Shown piece by piece: positions 44,749-54,097 of a stretch of 64,000 nucleotides of DNA. Both the position numbers and the translations under genes were made by a program. The notes beneath the pieces were generated by a model. That model was not told the origin of the DNA, searched no databases, and was given only the letters and a program-made list of their open reading frames with translations. Positions within the stretch are counted from its first letter, which is position 1, and each line of letters opens with the position of its first letter. Source of the DNA: Chloroflexota bacterium (lineage in GTDB: Bacteria; Chloroflexota; UBA11872; VXNJ01); assembly GCA_026707405.1 (NCBI GenBank), contig JAPOWW010000013.1:1-64000 (forward strand), written 5' to 3'.

Positions 44749-45498
44749 TTATAAGACCGCCCAACCTGCCAGGGCGCCGACGGCGGCGCTGCAGGCCACC
44801 ACCAGCGAACCCGCGATCCAGCCGCGCGCGCCATCCCGCCACAGTCTGAACGGGAGCGGCGTCGACGCCAGCAGCAAGGCCGCCGCGGCAGCGTTCGCTC
44901 CTCCCTTCAGCAATAGCAACGACGCCAGCGGCAGCTCCATGCCAGTTCCGCGCCTGGTCAGCGTTCCGACTACCGCCCCCAACAGGGCGCCTATCCAGAC
45001 TGTTCGGCCGAACAGGTCGAATCCAATCTGGTAGGGAACGAAAACCGCGATCACGCCCGCCGTCGCGCACGCGCCCAAAAACCACAACCCAACCTCATCC
45101 AACCGCTCCGTCATCGCGCTCCAAAGGCGTTTGGCTTGATCCTTCAAACGGGCCTCCGGAAGTTGCGGCCCGGCGGCGCCCAGCCATCGCTCGATGACAA
45201 CTGATCTCTCGCTTCCAGTTGCGATCTTCGATCCGGCCGCCAGCACGATGGCGACGAACGCAGCCCGAACCAACGCGAGCCATAGTCCAAATCCGAGCGT
45301 CCCCAAGATCGAGGGCGCCGCGAAAGCCAGCCCCGCTCCAACAAGCAACGATCTGCGACCTCGCGGGTCGTCAGACGCTCGACCGCGCAGCGTTTCCATC
45401 ATCCCCGCGCCCGCGATCAGGGCCAGGATTACCCACGGCGCGAGCGTAACGAGGAAATCGCGAAACTTGATGAATACCGCGAGCGCGTCGGCCGGCAC
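44749..45498 (-). CDS. Multi-pass membrane protein, distantly permease-like
   Basis: The 249 residues contain about seven hydrophobic segments. The C-terminal part (GTGMELPLASLLLLKGGANAAAAALLLAST) is reminiscent of ArsP/DUF318 permeases, but the cysteine motif of that family is absent, so the similarity is weak. It lies 13 nt after the TlpA gene on the same strand. A role in redox or metal transport with TlpA is a guess from position only. Confidence 0.55.
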   Translation of the reverse strand: MPADALAVFIKFRDFLVTLAPWVILALIAGAGMMETLRGRASDDPRGRRSLLVGAGLAFAAPSILGTLGFGLWLALVRAAFVAIVLAAGSKIATGSERSVVIERWLGAAGPQLPEARLKDQAKRLWSAMTERLDEVGLWFLGACATAGVIAVFVPYQIGFDLFGRTVWIGALLGAVVGTLTRRGTGMELPLASLLLLKGGANAAAAALLLASTPLPFRLWRDGARGWIAGSLVVACSAAVGALAGWAVL

Positions 45499-45511
45499 TA
45501 TGGATTGCTGA

Positions 45512-46111
45512 CTATCTGGCCCGCTCTTCGAGCAGGCGTTCGATGCGCGATTCCATCTGCGTGCGATTCAGGATTCCAGGTCGAATCTCGTCGACCAGCC
45601 CTTCGGAATCGATGAAGACGTGGGTCGGCAGCATACGCACACCATAAGGACCGCTGACTGTGCGGTTCGGGTCCAGTAGCGAACCGAACGTGTACGGTTC
45701 GAGAAACGCGCGAACGGCTTCAAGGTCTTCCCCTACGTTTATAGCCAGATAGTTCCAATCCCGGTCCTCCAGGTTGCGGACTATGGCTTCCGTATCCGGC
45801 GCTTCCGCCCGGCAGGGTCCGCACCAGGTCGCCCAAAATGTGATCCACGTGGGACCGCTCCCCCCAACTTCCGAGAGGCGGACTGAAACGCCGTCCAGGT
45901 TAGTCAACTCGAAGTCGGGCGCGGCATGTCCCACGCGCAGCGCCGGGCCGTCGGCAGTGAGTGGACCGGCGACCTCCTGCGACGAGACGAAGCCGAGGCT
46001 TGGATCCACCTGAAGCGCCATCGCGGACAGCGCCAGCGCGACGGCCGTCACCGTCACGGCCATCAGGAACGCTAGAGGAGTGGCGCGTAACGTCGCGAGC
46101 ATGACCCCCAT
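45512..46111 (-). CDS. TlpA-family membrane-anchored thiol-disulfide oxidoreductase
   Basis: The 199 residues contain an N-terminal signal anchor (~8-32) and a thioredoxin fold with the active site WATWCGPCRAEAP, then a cis-proline MLPTHVF. TlpA/ResA proteins reduce extracytoplasmic disulfides, often for cytochrome c or CuA maturation. That would fit the caa3 oxidase encoded here, but the genes are 17 kb apart. Confidence 0.88.
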   Translation of the reverse strand: MGVMLATLRATPLAFLMAVTVTAVALALSAMALQVDPSLGFVSSQEVAGPLTADGPALRVGHAAPDFELTNLDGVSVRLSEVGGSGPTWITFWATWCGPCRAEAPDTEAIVRNLEDRDWNYLAINVGEDLEAVRAFLEPYTFGSLLDPNRTVSGPYGVRMLPTHVFIDSEGLVDEIRPGILNRTQMESRIERLLEERAR

Positions 46112-46206
46112 TTTCCGTGAAGCGGTCAGTCAAAAGAGCTTACCAACCAAAATCCCGTCCCCGGAGGGCGCCGCCAGCCCAGTGAGCCGCATTAAAATCG
46201 GACGAG

Positions 46207-49011
46207 ATGCCGCTACGCAGATCCCTCAGGGGTAGGTACCGCCGAAAAAACGGCAAGGCCGGGAAACTGCTCGCCCTTGCCGGTCTCCCATTGATGGCCG
46301 TGCTGATCGCGGCCATGTCCGTCGCGCTCGCCCTCGTCGCCGGATCCGCTATCGCGTTTGCAGCCGCAGCCGCGCTGTTCGACGATCTGCCGTCGATCGA
46401 GAGCGTTTCGGGCGTCCAGAGCCGGTTTTTCGAGAACTCCACCGTCTACGCACGCGACGGGACCCCTATAGGCGAGCTGATCGACGAAGGGAGACGCACC
46501 GTCATAACCCACGACGACATCCCCCAGGTAGTGAAAGACGCCACCATAGCAGCTGAGGACGCAACCTTTTACGACAACCCCGGCGTCGATCTGCGCGCCG
46601 TGCTCAGAGCGGCCTGGCTCAACCTTCAGGCCGGAACGATCGTTTCCGGGTTCAGCACCATAACCCAGCAGGTCGTCAAGAACACGCTTCTGAGTCCCGA
46701 AGAGACTCTGGAGCGGAAGCTCCGCGAGGTGGCCCTCGCCTATCAGCTCTCCCAGCGGTTTTCGAAGGACGAAATCCTTGCGATCTACCTCAATCAGAAC
46801 TTCTACGGAAACAGGGCCTATGGCATAGCGGCCGCGGCGCTGACCTATTTCGACAAAGACCTCCACGAGTTGACGCTCGCCGAGGCGGCAATGCTGGTCG
46901 GCATACCCCGCGCGCCATCTACGGAGAACCCGCTCGTCAACGAGGAAGCCGCCATTCGCAATCAGCGCAATGTGCTCGACCTCATGGTCAAGAACCGCTT
47001 CGTCACCCGCCTGCAGGCCGACGAGGCCGCCGCCCAGAAGCTGGTCTATACGCCGCCTCAGGCGAACATCGGGCCTTCGCCGCACTTCTTCAACTACATC
47101 GTCGACTACCTGCAGGAGCAGTACGGCCCCGAAATCAGCCGCAAGGGCTGGTCTATCACGACCACGCTCGACCCTGCCCTTCAGGCAAAGGCCGAGACCG
47201 CGGCCAGGGAGCATGTAGCCACGCTCGCCGACCGGGACGTTGGAAACGGCGCGGTGGTAGTGCTCGATCCCGCGAGCGGCGAGATTCTCGCGATGGTAGG
47301 GAGCGTCGACTTCACCAGCGAGGAGATCGACGGACAGGTCAACATGGCCCTGGCTCCAAGGCAGCCCGGTTCGGCGTTCAAGCCCTTCACGTACATTACG
47401 GCGCTCGGCAAGGGCTACAACGCGGCAACGATGCTGATGGACATTAAGACCGTCATTCCGATACCCGACCAGGAGCCTTACGAGCCCGAAAACTATGACG
47501 AAAAGTTCCACGGACCGGTACGCATGCGGGTAGCGCTGGGAAGCTCTTACAACATCCCCGCCGTAAAGGCCCAGCTGTTCGCGGGAGTGCCGGACGTTCT
47601 GGACACGGCCCGGCGAATGGGTCTGCCAATTTCGGGCGGGACCGAGCGCTTCGGTCCTTCGCTCGCGTTGGGAGCCGCGGAGGTCCCGCTGCTCGATCTC
47701 GCCGCCGCCTACGGCGTGTTCGCCAACGGCGGAATCTACGTCCGCCCCAATCCCATCCTCCACATAGAGGACAGCCAGGGCAACGTCATCGAATCCCGAA
47801 AACCACCAGAGGGGGTCAGTGTGCTCAGTCCGCAACTCGCCTACCTGATGACCGACATCCTCTCGGACTCTGAAGCGCGGATACCGGGCTTCGGTCGGGG
47901 CAACGTCCTGACCCTGGAAAGCCGGTCCGCAGCCGTCAAGACGGGCACCACAAACGACTTCAGAGACGCTCTCACCGTCGGCTACACTCCCCAGCTTGTA
48001 ACCGCTGTGTGGGTCGGAAATGCCGACAACTCGGAGATGGACAAAGTGCCGGGCTCCAAGGGCGCCGGCCCGATATGGAACCGGGTTATGACGGAGGTCC
48101 ACGAGGGTCTGCCGGTCGAAGAGTTCGTGCGTCCTGAGGGGCTTACCGAGCTCGAAGTGGACGCCGTTTCCGGCCTGTTGCCGAGCCGCTACACCCCGGA
48201 TAAGGTCAAAGAACTGTTCATCCCGGGTACTGAGCCTACCCAGATGGACTTCATTCACCAGCCCATCCGAACCCACGCCCTCACCGGCAAGAGGGCCGGA
48301 CCGTCCATACCCCCCGACGAGGTGGAACTGAAAATTTATCCAGTGCTGCCGCCCGAAGCCGAAGCATGGCAGCGGGAACAAGACGAAGACTCACCTTTCC
48401 ACTTGCCGTCGAGCGAACTGGCCACTGCGCTCGACTCGCCCACCGAGCTCGGCGACGTCGCGATTGCCATTCCGTCCCACAGGCAGAACATTCGCAGCAT
48501 CCTCGAAATTCACGGAAACGCCCGCGGCCCAGGCTTCCTCGACTACACGCTCGAATACGGCTTGGGAACCGCGCCCGGCGGCTGGGTCAAAATCGGCGAT
48601 GTCGTTACCGAACAGAAATCGCGCGACCAGCTCGCCGCCGTGGACACCGCACAGCTACCCGATGGCATCTACACGCTAAGGCTCAGCGTTCGGCGGGAAG
48701 GCAATGTCACCGAAAGCGCTTATCGCCAGCTCGTGGTGGATAATGAGTCGCCCCAGATCGCCGTAAAGGATCTTGAACCTGGCGCCACCCTGCCGCGCGG
48801 TCACATCGCGTTCAGAGTAGAGGCGGCGGACAACGTCGCCGTGCTCTCCGTGACGTACTTCATCGACGGGGAGTTCATCGCCGAATCGCTGACGCCGCCC
48901 TACGGGATAACCTGGAACGCGGTCCCCGGCGAGCACACCCTAAAGGTCATGGCTAGGGACGGGGCTGGCAATTTCACCGAGATCGAGCCGGTGCCATTCC
49001 ATATCCCATAA
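46207..49011 (+). CDS. Class A penicillin-binding protein (PBP1A type) with C-terminal beta domains
   Basis: The 934-residue protein has a basic cytoplasmic tail and one membrane helix (~25-55). The GT51 glycosyltransferase shows the catalytic Glu in EDATFYD (E117), and the transpeptidase shows SxxK in PGSAFKPF (Ser389), SSYN and KTGT (~578). After ~735 two beta-sandwich modules follow: FLDYTLEYGLGTAPGGW and an Ig-like stretch ending at the C-terminus (DNVAVLSVTYFIDGE). It polymerises and cross-links peptidoglycan. The extra modules may bind wall polymers. Its ATG stands alone, divergent from the TlpA gene. Confidence 0.93.
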   Translation: MPLRRSLRGRYRRKNGKAGKLLALAGLPLMAVLIAAMSVALALVAGSAIAFAAAAALFDDLPSIESVSGVQSRFFENSTVYARDGTPIGELIDEGRRTVITHDDIPQVVKDATIAAEDATFYDNPGVDLRAVLRAAWLNLQAGTIVSGFSTITQQVVKNTLLSPEETLERKLREVALAYQLSQRFSKDEILAIYLNQNFYGNRAYGIAAAALTYFDKDLHELTLAEAAMLVGIPRAPSTENPLVNEEAAIRNQRNVLDLMVKNRFVTRLQADEAAAQKLVYTPPQANIGPSPHFFNYIVDYLQEQYGPEISRKGWSITTTLDPALQAKAETAAREHVATLADRDVGNGAVVVLDPASGEILAMVGSVDFTSEEIDGQVNMALAPRQPGSAFKPFTYITALGKGYNAATMLMDIKTVIPIPDQEPYEPENYDEKFHGPVRMRVALGSSYNIPAVKAQLFAGVPDVLDTARRMGLPISGGTERFGPSLALGAAEVPLLDLAAAYGVFANGGIYVRPNPILHIEDSQGNVIESRKPPEGVSVLSPQLAYLMTDILSDSEARIPGFGRGNVLTLESRSAAVKTGTTNDFRDALTVGYTPQLVTAVWVGNADNSEMDKVPGSKGAGPIWNRVMTEVHEGLPVEEFVRPEGLTELEVDAVSGLLPSRYTPDKVKELFIPGTEPTQMDFIHQPIRTHALTGKRAGPSIPPDEVELKIYPVLPPEAEAWQREQDEDSPFHLPSSELATALDSPTELGDVAIAIPSHRQNIRSILEIHGNARGPGFLDYTLEYGLGTAPGGWVKIGDVVTEQKSRDQLAAVDTAQLPDGIYTLRLSVRREGNVTESAYRQLVVDNESPQIAVKDLEPGATLPRGHIAFRVEAADNVAVLSVTYFIDGEFIAESLTPPYGITWNAVPGEHTLKVMARDGAGNFTEIEPVPFHIP

Positions 49012-49088
49012 CCTTGTCTCTCGCGGGGTCTTCTGCCGCCCGATCTCGCGTGATTTCGTCATCTTCGACATAGAGCTGGAGATTGGAA

Positions 49089-49949
49089 ATGATCGTCGAC
49101 TCACACGTTCACGTCTTCTCGGCAAATTCGGTCAAATATCCGCTCTCGCCCTCGGCCCCGTACGACCCGGACCCCGCCCCGCTGGAGCAGTTGATCATCA
49201 CCATGGGCATGAGCGGTGTGGACGTTGCCGTGGTCGTCCAGCCCCAACCCTACGAGTGGGACAACTCATACCTCTCCGACTCCCTGGCGGAGCAACCTGA
49301 ACGGCTCATTGGAATAGGGCTGGTCGATCCGAGGTCGCCCGATGCCGCCGACAATCTCCTGGCTCTTGCGAAACCAGGCCGAATCCAGGGATTCCGACTC
49401 AATTTGGACAGCGACGACGAGGGTCTTTGGCTGACGGACGGGACGGTGGACCCGCTGTGGAAATTGGCCGCGGACGAAGGTCTGGTCGTGTGTCTGCAAA
49501 TCGAGCCGCAACACGCCCGCCACGTTCAAACTTTGGCCGCCCGCTTCAAAGCCACGCGCTTTGTGGTCGACCATCTGGGCAAGCCCGATGTCACGGAAGG
49601 CGCGCCGTATCCGAGCTTTCGCCCGATTCTCGACCTAGCCGAGCTGGAGGGCGCACATATCAAGCTCTCGGGCCTCTTTTATGCTTCCCGGCAGGATTTC
49701 CCATACGAGGACACGATCCCGATCGTTGAATTGGTCTGGGAAGCCTTCGGCGCCCGGCGCATGTTGTGGGGGACCGATTTCCCCAACATATTCAAGGCGT
49801 GCGGCTACCAGGCCGCGCTCGATCACGTAAATCAAAACCTGCCGTTCTTGTCTGATGACGACAAGGCATGGATACTTGGTAAGACGGCCGCGTCGCTTTG
49901 GGACCTGCCCGACGGCACGGCGCCTGAACTCGAACCCGATCTGGAATAG
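49089..49949 (+). CDS. Amidohydrolase 2 family TIM-barrel hydrolase
   Basis: From ATG 49089, with TGGAG upstream, the 286 residues begin MIVDSHVHVF (metal-ligand HxH). They include FVVDHLGKP and the C-terminal LWGTDFPN with the catalytic Asp. This matches amidohydrolase 2 enzymes such as pyrone-dicarboxylate lactonases, decarboxylases and lactonases. A TTG two codons upstream is possible. The next gene follows after three bases, so the two are probably co-translated. Confidence 0.88.
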   Translation: MIVDSHVHVFSANSVKYPLSPSAPYDPDPAPLEQLIITMGMSGVDVAVVVQPQPYEWDNSYLSDSLAEQPERLIGIGLVDPRSPDAADNLLALAKPGRIQGFRLNLDSDDEGLWLTDGTVDPLWKLAADEGLVVCLQIEPQHARHVQTLAARFKATRFVVDHLGKPDVTEGAPYPSFRPILDLAELEGAHIKLSGLFYASRQDFPYEDTIPIVELVWEAFGARRMLWGTDFPNIFKACGYQAALDHVNQNLPFLSDDDKAWILGKTAASLWDLPDGTAPELEPDLE

Positions 49950-49952
49950 AAG

Positions 49953-50567
49953 ATGGTAAGAAGCTTGTTCGGCTCAAGACGAGCGAGACGCAAGAAAGCC
50001 GACGAGATGTATGGCGAGAGGCTTCCGGCCGGCCAGCACACCGTGACCAACTGGCCCGTCCTCACTTACGGCTACACCCCCGATATCGCTCCGGAGGACT
50101 GGGGGTTTTCGATAACCGGGCTGGTGGAGCGGGAATTCACCATGGACTTCCGGACCTTTCTGGCCGCCGGATCGGTGGTGATTCACGCCGACTTCCACTG
50201 CGTGACGACCTTCAGCGTCATGGACAACGACTGGGGCGGGATTCCTGTCCAGGCCATTCTCGAAAAGGCCAGGCCCCTGCCTGAGGCCGTCGCGGTTATG
50301 GTTCATTGCTACGGCGGATACACCACCAACCTTCTCCTGGACGACCTGGATCGCCCCGAAAACCTTTTCGCGCTGCGGCGCAACGGGGAACCGCTCCCGC
50401 GCGAGCACGGCGGTCCCATGCGGCTTATAGTCCCCCATCTATATGCGTGGAAGAGCGCCAAGTGGGTCAACGGCCTTCAGTTCCTGCCGAGAGACAGACC
50501 GGGCTTTTGGGAGGTCAACGGCTATCACATGCGCGGCGACCCGTTCAAGGAAGAGCGCTTCAGTTAG
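49953..50567 (+). CDS. Sulfite-oxidase-fold molybdopterin protein without export signal
   Basis: The 204 residues contain the oxidoreductase molybdopterin-binding domain of the YedY/MsrP and sulfite oxidase group. The Mo-ligand cysteine lies in [11 protein letters not shown], with [26 protein letters not shown] and [16 protein letters not shown]. YedY is normally Tat-exported, but this N-terminus ([19 protein letters not shown]) is basic and has no hydrophobic helix. The protein therefore appears cytosolic, or partly peripheral. Coupling to an amidohydrolase suggests a shared substrate, which is unknown. Confidence 0.88.
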   Translation: MVRSLFGSRRARRKKADEMYGERLPAGQHTVTNWPVLTYGYTPDIAPEDWGFSITGLVEREFTMDFRTFLAAGSVVIHADFHCVTTFSVMDNDWGGIPVQAILEKARPLPEAVAVMVHCYGGYTTNLLLDDLDRPENLFALRRNGEPLPREHGGPMRLIVPHLYAWKSAKWVNGLQFLPRDRPGFWEVNGYHMRGDPFKEERFS

Positions 50568-50670
50568 CCGGACTGCGTTTGTGACGAAACCGCCTGCCCC
50601 CCGCTTTGTCACGGCATATCAGTGGGATAACATTTGCGCAGAACGCTGCGATGCATGAGTTAGGAGCGTA

Positions 50671-51417
50671 GTGGGCGAGCTGGCGCGCTATCGACTTTTC
50701 TTAAGTTTCCTTGCCGTCCCAGTCGTAGTAATCGTTCTCATCGTCGTCTTGCTGGTCAACGCCTTCGGCGGCGACGACAACGAGACTCCGCCGACCGAAC
50801 AGCAAACGGCCGTTGCGCAGGTTGAGCCTACCTTGGCGATATCGGTGGTGACCGTCGCTCCCGCCCAAACTTCACCGCCGGCGGATGCTAGCGCCACCGT
50901 CACGCCTACCGTGACGCCTCTGGCCATCGCTACGAACACACCCGTACCGCCGCCTGTCGAACCTACGCCTACAATCGGGGCGGCCGCTACCCCCGCTAGC
51001 GCGCCTAGGGGGACGGCGCAAGAGTACGAGGTTCAACCCAACGACACGCTCTCGGAAATCGCCGACAGCTTCGGACTTACCAGCGCGGAGCTCGCCGAAG
51101 CCAACGAGATCGAGAATCCCGACGAAATCCAGGTTGGCGACATTCTCATCATCCCCGCAACGGCGTCGGGTGATGAGAGAACTCCGGCCGCTACCCCGAC
51201 GCCCACGCCGACACCGATTTCCGCCACGGTCGATCCCGAAGAAGGTCTCAACGTTCGGGAAGAGCCGACCACCGACAGCGACGTACTCGAAGTCCTCCTT
51301 GGCGGTGCCGAGATTCTGTTGACGGGTACGAGGCAGACCATCGACGACATCGAGTGGGTCGAGTTGGTCGACGGCGGCTGGGTGCAGAGTCAGTATCTGA
51401 CGATAGAGGGCGAATAG
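50671..51417 (+). CDS. Membrane-anchored LysM and SH3b protein
   Basis: The GTG start gives 248 residues: a membrane helix (~10-32), a Thr/Pro/Ala linker, a LysM domain (YEVQPNDTLSEIADSFGL...IQVGDILIIP, ~118-162), a second Thr/Pro linker and an SH3b domain (GLNVREEPTTDSDVLEVLLGG, ~190-245). LysM binds peptidoglycan-like polymers and SH3b often binds the wall. The layout suggests a surface-bound wall protein. A GGAG-like site precedes the start. Confidence 0.87.
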   Translation: MGELARYRLFLSFLAVPVVVIVLIVVLLVNAFGGDDNETPPTEQQTAVAQVEPTLAISVVTVAPAQTSPPADASATVTPTVTPLAIATNTPVPPPVEPTPTIGAAATPASAPRGTAQEYEVQPNDTLSEIADSFGLTSAELAEANEIENPDEIQVGDILIIPATASGDERTPAATPTPTPTPISATVDPEEGLNVREEPTTDSDVLEVLLGGAEILLTGTRQTIDDIEWVELVDGGWVQSQYLTIEGE

Positions 51418-51419
51418 CC

Positions 51420-52619
51420 TCAAAACACGTCGGCGCGCCAGAAGGCGAATCCGCGCTCCCGGAATAGCGTTTTGAGCACTCCGGCCTCCTTGCCCGGCGC
51501 GCCGCGCGGCGCGGCTCCTTTTAGGACGAGAGCCCAAAGCTCAGCCTCCGAAACGTCTATGGACGGCGTGCCCGCCTCGCCGACATAAACCGCGCGGTCG
51601 CGGTAACCAAGCTCGGCCGACTGCCGTCCGACCCGGATGCCGACCGACTCCGAGCCGCCGGAAGAAGACTGCCAGAGCGCCGCGCTGAATTCCGGCCAAA
51701 GCCCCTCCAGCAGCGATTTCAAGTCGACGAGTTTCACCTTCAATCTCGTATCACTCTTCACGCGCGCCGTGGTTCCTATTGCTTCCAGGAGAGCCACAGC
51801 CCTGCGCGCGACCGGCGCCTGGCCTGCGAGATGTCGAAAGCCCCTTGATCTAGCATCTTGAACCATCGTCGCGAGCAGCGCCTTCTCGCTATCCTCGTCC
51901 TGGGCGGCAAGATCGCTTATCGAATAGAAGTCCCCAACTCCGATACCGTGCTCGGTAACGGGATGCCTGGCCCGCGCATACCCGACAATTCGCCCACTGC
52001 GCTCCAGCACGAACGATGATTCAGGATTCTCTCGCATCCATTTCATGTTTCCCGACCACCACCCGAGCGACCGCACGAGCGGGCCTGAACATGAAGAGCC
52101 GTAGCCGCCGTGGACAGCCGCGACCCAAGCGAGATCGTTCTCCGGGTCCATCCGGCGAACACCCGGCGGCGCTGTCCCCACTTGGCCAGCCCAATCCAAA
52201 CGGGCGACATAGGTGTCTACAGGCAGCGTCTCCCACCCAAATTCGCCATACGGCGCATCGTCCGCGGCGAAGACCATCGCAAGGTGATAGCCGCCGCGCA
52301 TGACCTGACGGAGTGCGGCCTCAATGAGCGCTCTTTCGTGGCCCTTGCCGCGCTCAGCCGGATCGACTGCCAGACACGCCAGACCGGCCACTCGCAGGAT
52401 CGCGCGTCCAACTCGCATCTCGCGAGGCAGCACTTGTAGATGGCCGACGACCCTTCCGTCAACCACCGCGACCAGCGAGTCGCGGCGCTCTACGAGCGGG
52501 TCGAGCTCCCGTACGTCGCGGTGGTAGGACCGGCTTTCGCCAAAGACCCGTTCGAGCAACCCCAGCGACCGCTCGAAGAGATCGTCATCCTCGGTATTCC
52601 GGATCGTCCGGGCAGTCAT
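51420..52619 (-). CDS. Eis-like GNAT N-acetyltransferase
   Basis: The 399-residue product has an N-terminal GNAT domain with an acetyl-CoA-binding loop (AVDPAERGKGHERALIEAAL). A second GNAT-like half and a C-terminal sterol-carrier-like region (EFSAALWQSSSGGSESVGIRVGRQ) follow, the overall design of Eis-family acetyltransferases. The substrate is not predictable; some relatives acetylate aminoglycosides or lysines. Confidence 0.83.
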   Translation of the reverse strand: MTARTIRNTEDDDLFERSLGLLERVFGESRSYHRDVRELDPLVERRDSLVAVVDGRVVGHLQVLPREMRVGRAILRVAGLACLAVDPAERGKGHERALIEAALRQVMRGGYHLAMVFAADDAPYGEFGWETLPVDTYVARLDWAGQVGTAPPGVRRMDPENDLAWVAAVHGGYGSSCSGPLVRSLGWWSGNMKWMRENPESSFVLERSGRIVGYARARHPVTEHGIGVGDFYSISDLAAQDEDSEKALLATMVQDARSRGFRHLAGQAPVARRAVALLEAIGTTARVKSDTRLKVKLVDLKSLLEGLWPEFSAALWQSSSGGSESVGIRVGRQSAELGYRDRAVYVGEAGTPSIDVSEAELWALVLKGAAPRGAPGKEAGVLKTLFRERGFAFWRADVF

Positions 52620-52683
52620 TTCTGAAGCCCCGAGCGTCCGCAGCAGCCCCGCCAGGTCAACTTCAGCGCTCGTATCCGGGAAG

Positions 52684-53832
52684 TCACTGGCTGTCGCGAT
52701 CCTCGCGTAGCAGCGACACGCTATCCTCCAGCGGACCGGGCGCCATGGCCCGAACGCGATCGGCTTCAGCGATCAGTTCTGGACGCCGCGCGCGCGACCG
52801 CAAGGATGCGCTGTCGCCTTTCGTCCCCATTAGGCATCTCACGCCGATCCTTCCAGCACGTGGCTGGAGCGCCGGTGCGTGTGCGAAATGATTGGTTGCA
52901 CTTGTCAATTCTGCTGTGACCGCCTCGTTAGGTGCATGTCCTGCACCGTCTACGACCACGAGCTTCGCCCGAGGCCATACGCGGCTCAACGTCCATGCGT
53001 TGGCGAGTGGTGCCTGAAAATCGAACCGCCCGTTGATCATAAAGCCGGGTATATCACCCAATGCATCCGCACCTTGCAACAGCCATCCGTCGTCAAGCCA
53101 AGCATTGTGCCGAACGTAATGCGTTACCAAGCGGGCGAACGCCATCGCAAAGTCTGAGTCCTCAAACCTTGGTGACAACTTCGCAGTCGGTGGCCACTTA
53201 ACCGTCGCCGACTCCCACATGCACCATTCGTAGGCCGCTCGCTCTCGGATCACGGGATCTGGGTCGTGCAGCAACTGGTGGTACGCCTCGACCAAGTCCC
53301 GGTCCTTATCGGCGACTGGCACTGCAGCGCGTAGCCGCTCCCACTGCGCCGGGAATAGGGCAGCCACTCCCCCACGGAAGAGCCAGTCAAACTCCGCGTG
53401 CCGTCCGGTCGTGACCCCGAACAAGACCAACTCCGTAATACGGTCTGGGTGGAGCTCGGCGTAAGCGAGTGCCAATGTGCTACCCCACGAGCCGCCGAGC
53501 ACTAACCAGCGTTCAATACCCAAATGCTCGCGCAGCGTTTCGATGTCTTCGACGAGTTTCCAAGTGGTGTTGCTTCGCAGGCTCGTCGTTAGGGCACTCG
53601 CGTGGGGAGTGCTCCGCCCGCAGCCCCGTTGGTCAAACTGCACGACTCGATAGACGTCCGGATTGAACAACCTGCGTTGGCTTAGCGACCGTCCAGAACC
53701 CGGGCCACCGTGCAGGACGACTGCGGGCTTGCCGTTCGGAGTTCCCGAAGTCTCCCAATAAACAAGGTTGCCATCTCCAACAGGCAACATCCCGCGTTTA
53801 TGCGGTTCGATTTCTGGATACAGTCCTGCCAT
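52684..53832 (-). CDS. Prolyl aminopeptidase-like alpha/beta hydrolase with C-terminal extension
   Basis: Of 382 residues, the first ~320 match proline iminopeptidase: the oxyanion motif HGGPGSGRS, QFDQRGCGRS, the nucleophile GGSWGS and the C-terminal His in DGAGHAPNEA. It removes N-terminal proline from peptides. The usual length is ~315, so the last ~60 residues (Arg-rich, charged) are extra. The main body has more A/T at third positions than neighbouring genes, while the tail returns to high GC, which suggests an acquired gene joined to local sequence. The 265 bp upstream (53833-54097) holds no recognisable gene and shares the lower GC. Confidence 0.85.
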   Translation of the reverse strand: MAGLYPEIEPHKRGMLPVGDGNLVYWETSGTPNGKPAVVLHGGPGSGRSLSQRRLFNPDVYRVVQFDQRGCGRSTPHASALTTSLRSNTTWKLVEDIETLREHLGIERWLVLGGSWGSTLALAYAELHPDRITELVLFGVTTGRHAEFDWLFRGGVAALFPAQWERLRAAVPVADKDRDLVEAYHQLLHDPDPVIRERAAYEWCMWESATVKWPPTAKLSPRFEDSDFAMAFARLVTHYVRHNAWLDDGWLLQGADALGDIPGFMINGRFDFQAPLANAWTLSRVWPRAKLVVVDGAGHAPNEAVTAELTSATNHFAHAPALQPRAGRIGVRCLMGTKGDSASLRSRARRPELIAEADRVRAMAPGPLEDSVSLLREDRDSQ

Positions 53833-54097
53833 AGCCTATGTTCCGTCAGGCTGGAACGGAGAAAGTAGCCGATGATGTCTTCGACATCGCCGCGTGTCTG
53901 CATCCAGGAGCCACCAAGTTGCTCCGGCAATACCTTCCCAATCGCATCTGCCTAGGACAGAATCTCCTAACACGGCAGCCTGACACCAGAACACAATCAC
54001 CCCTTCCACCTACCAAAGGAAGCTAGAGATGACTGCGCATTACGCCGATCCGAACGCAGCCTCACGCAGTCATCCGTGCGCTAACGAAAGAAGGCCC

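Noticed and set aside
46213..48381. A 722-codon open frame antisense to the PBP1A gene
   Set aside because: It is rich in Arg/Gly/Val/Leu with no domain or signal, and mirrors high-GC third positions of the real gene on the plus strand.
53838..54026. A 62-codon plus-strand frame upstream of the prolyl aminopeptidase
   Set aside because: It has no ribosome-binding site or family signal and lies in the low-GC gap; chance is the simplest explanation.
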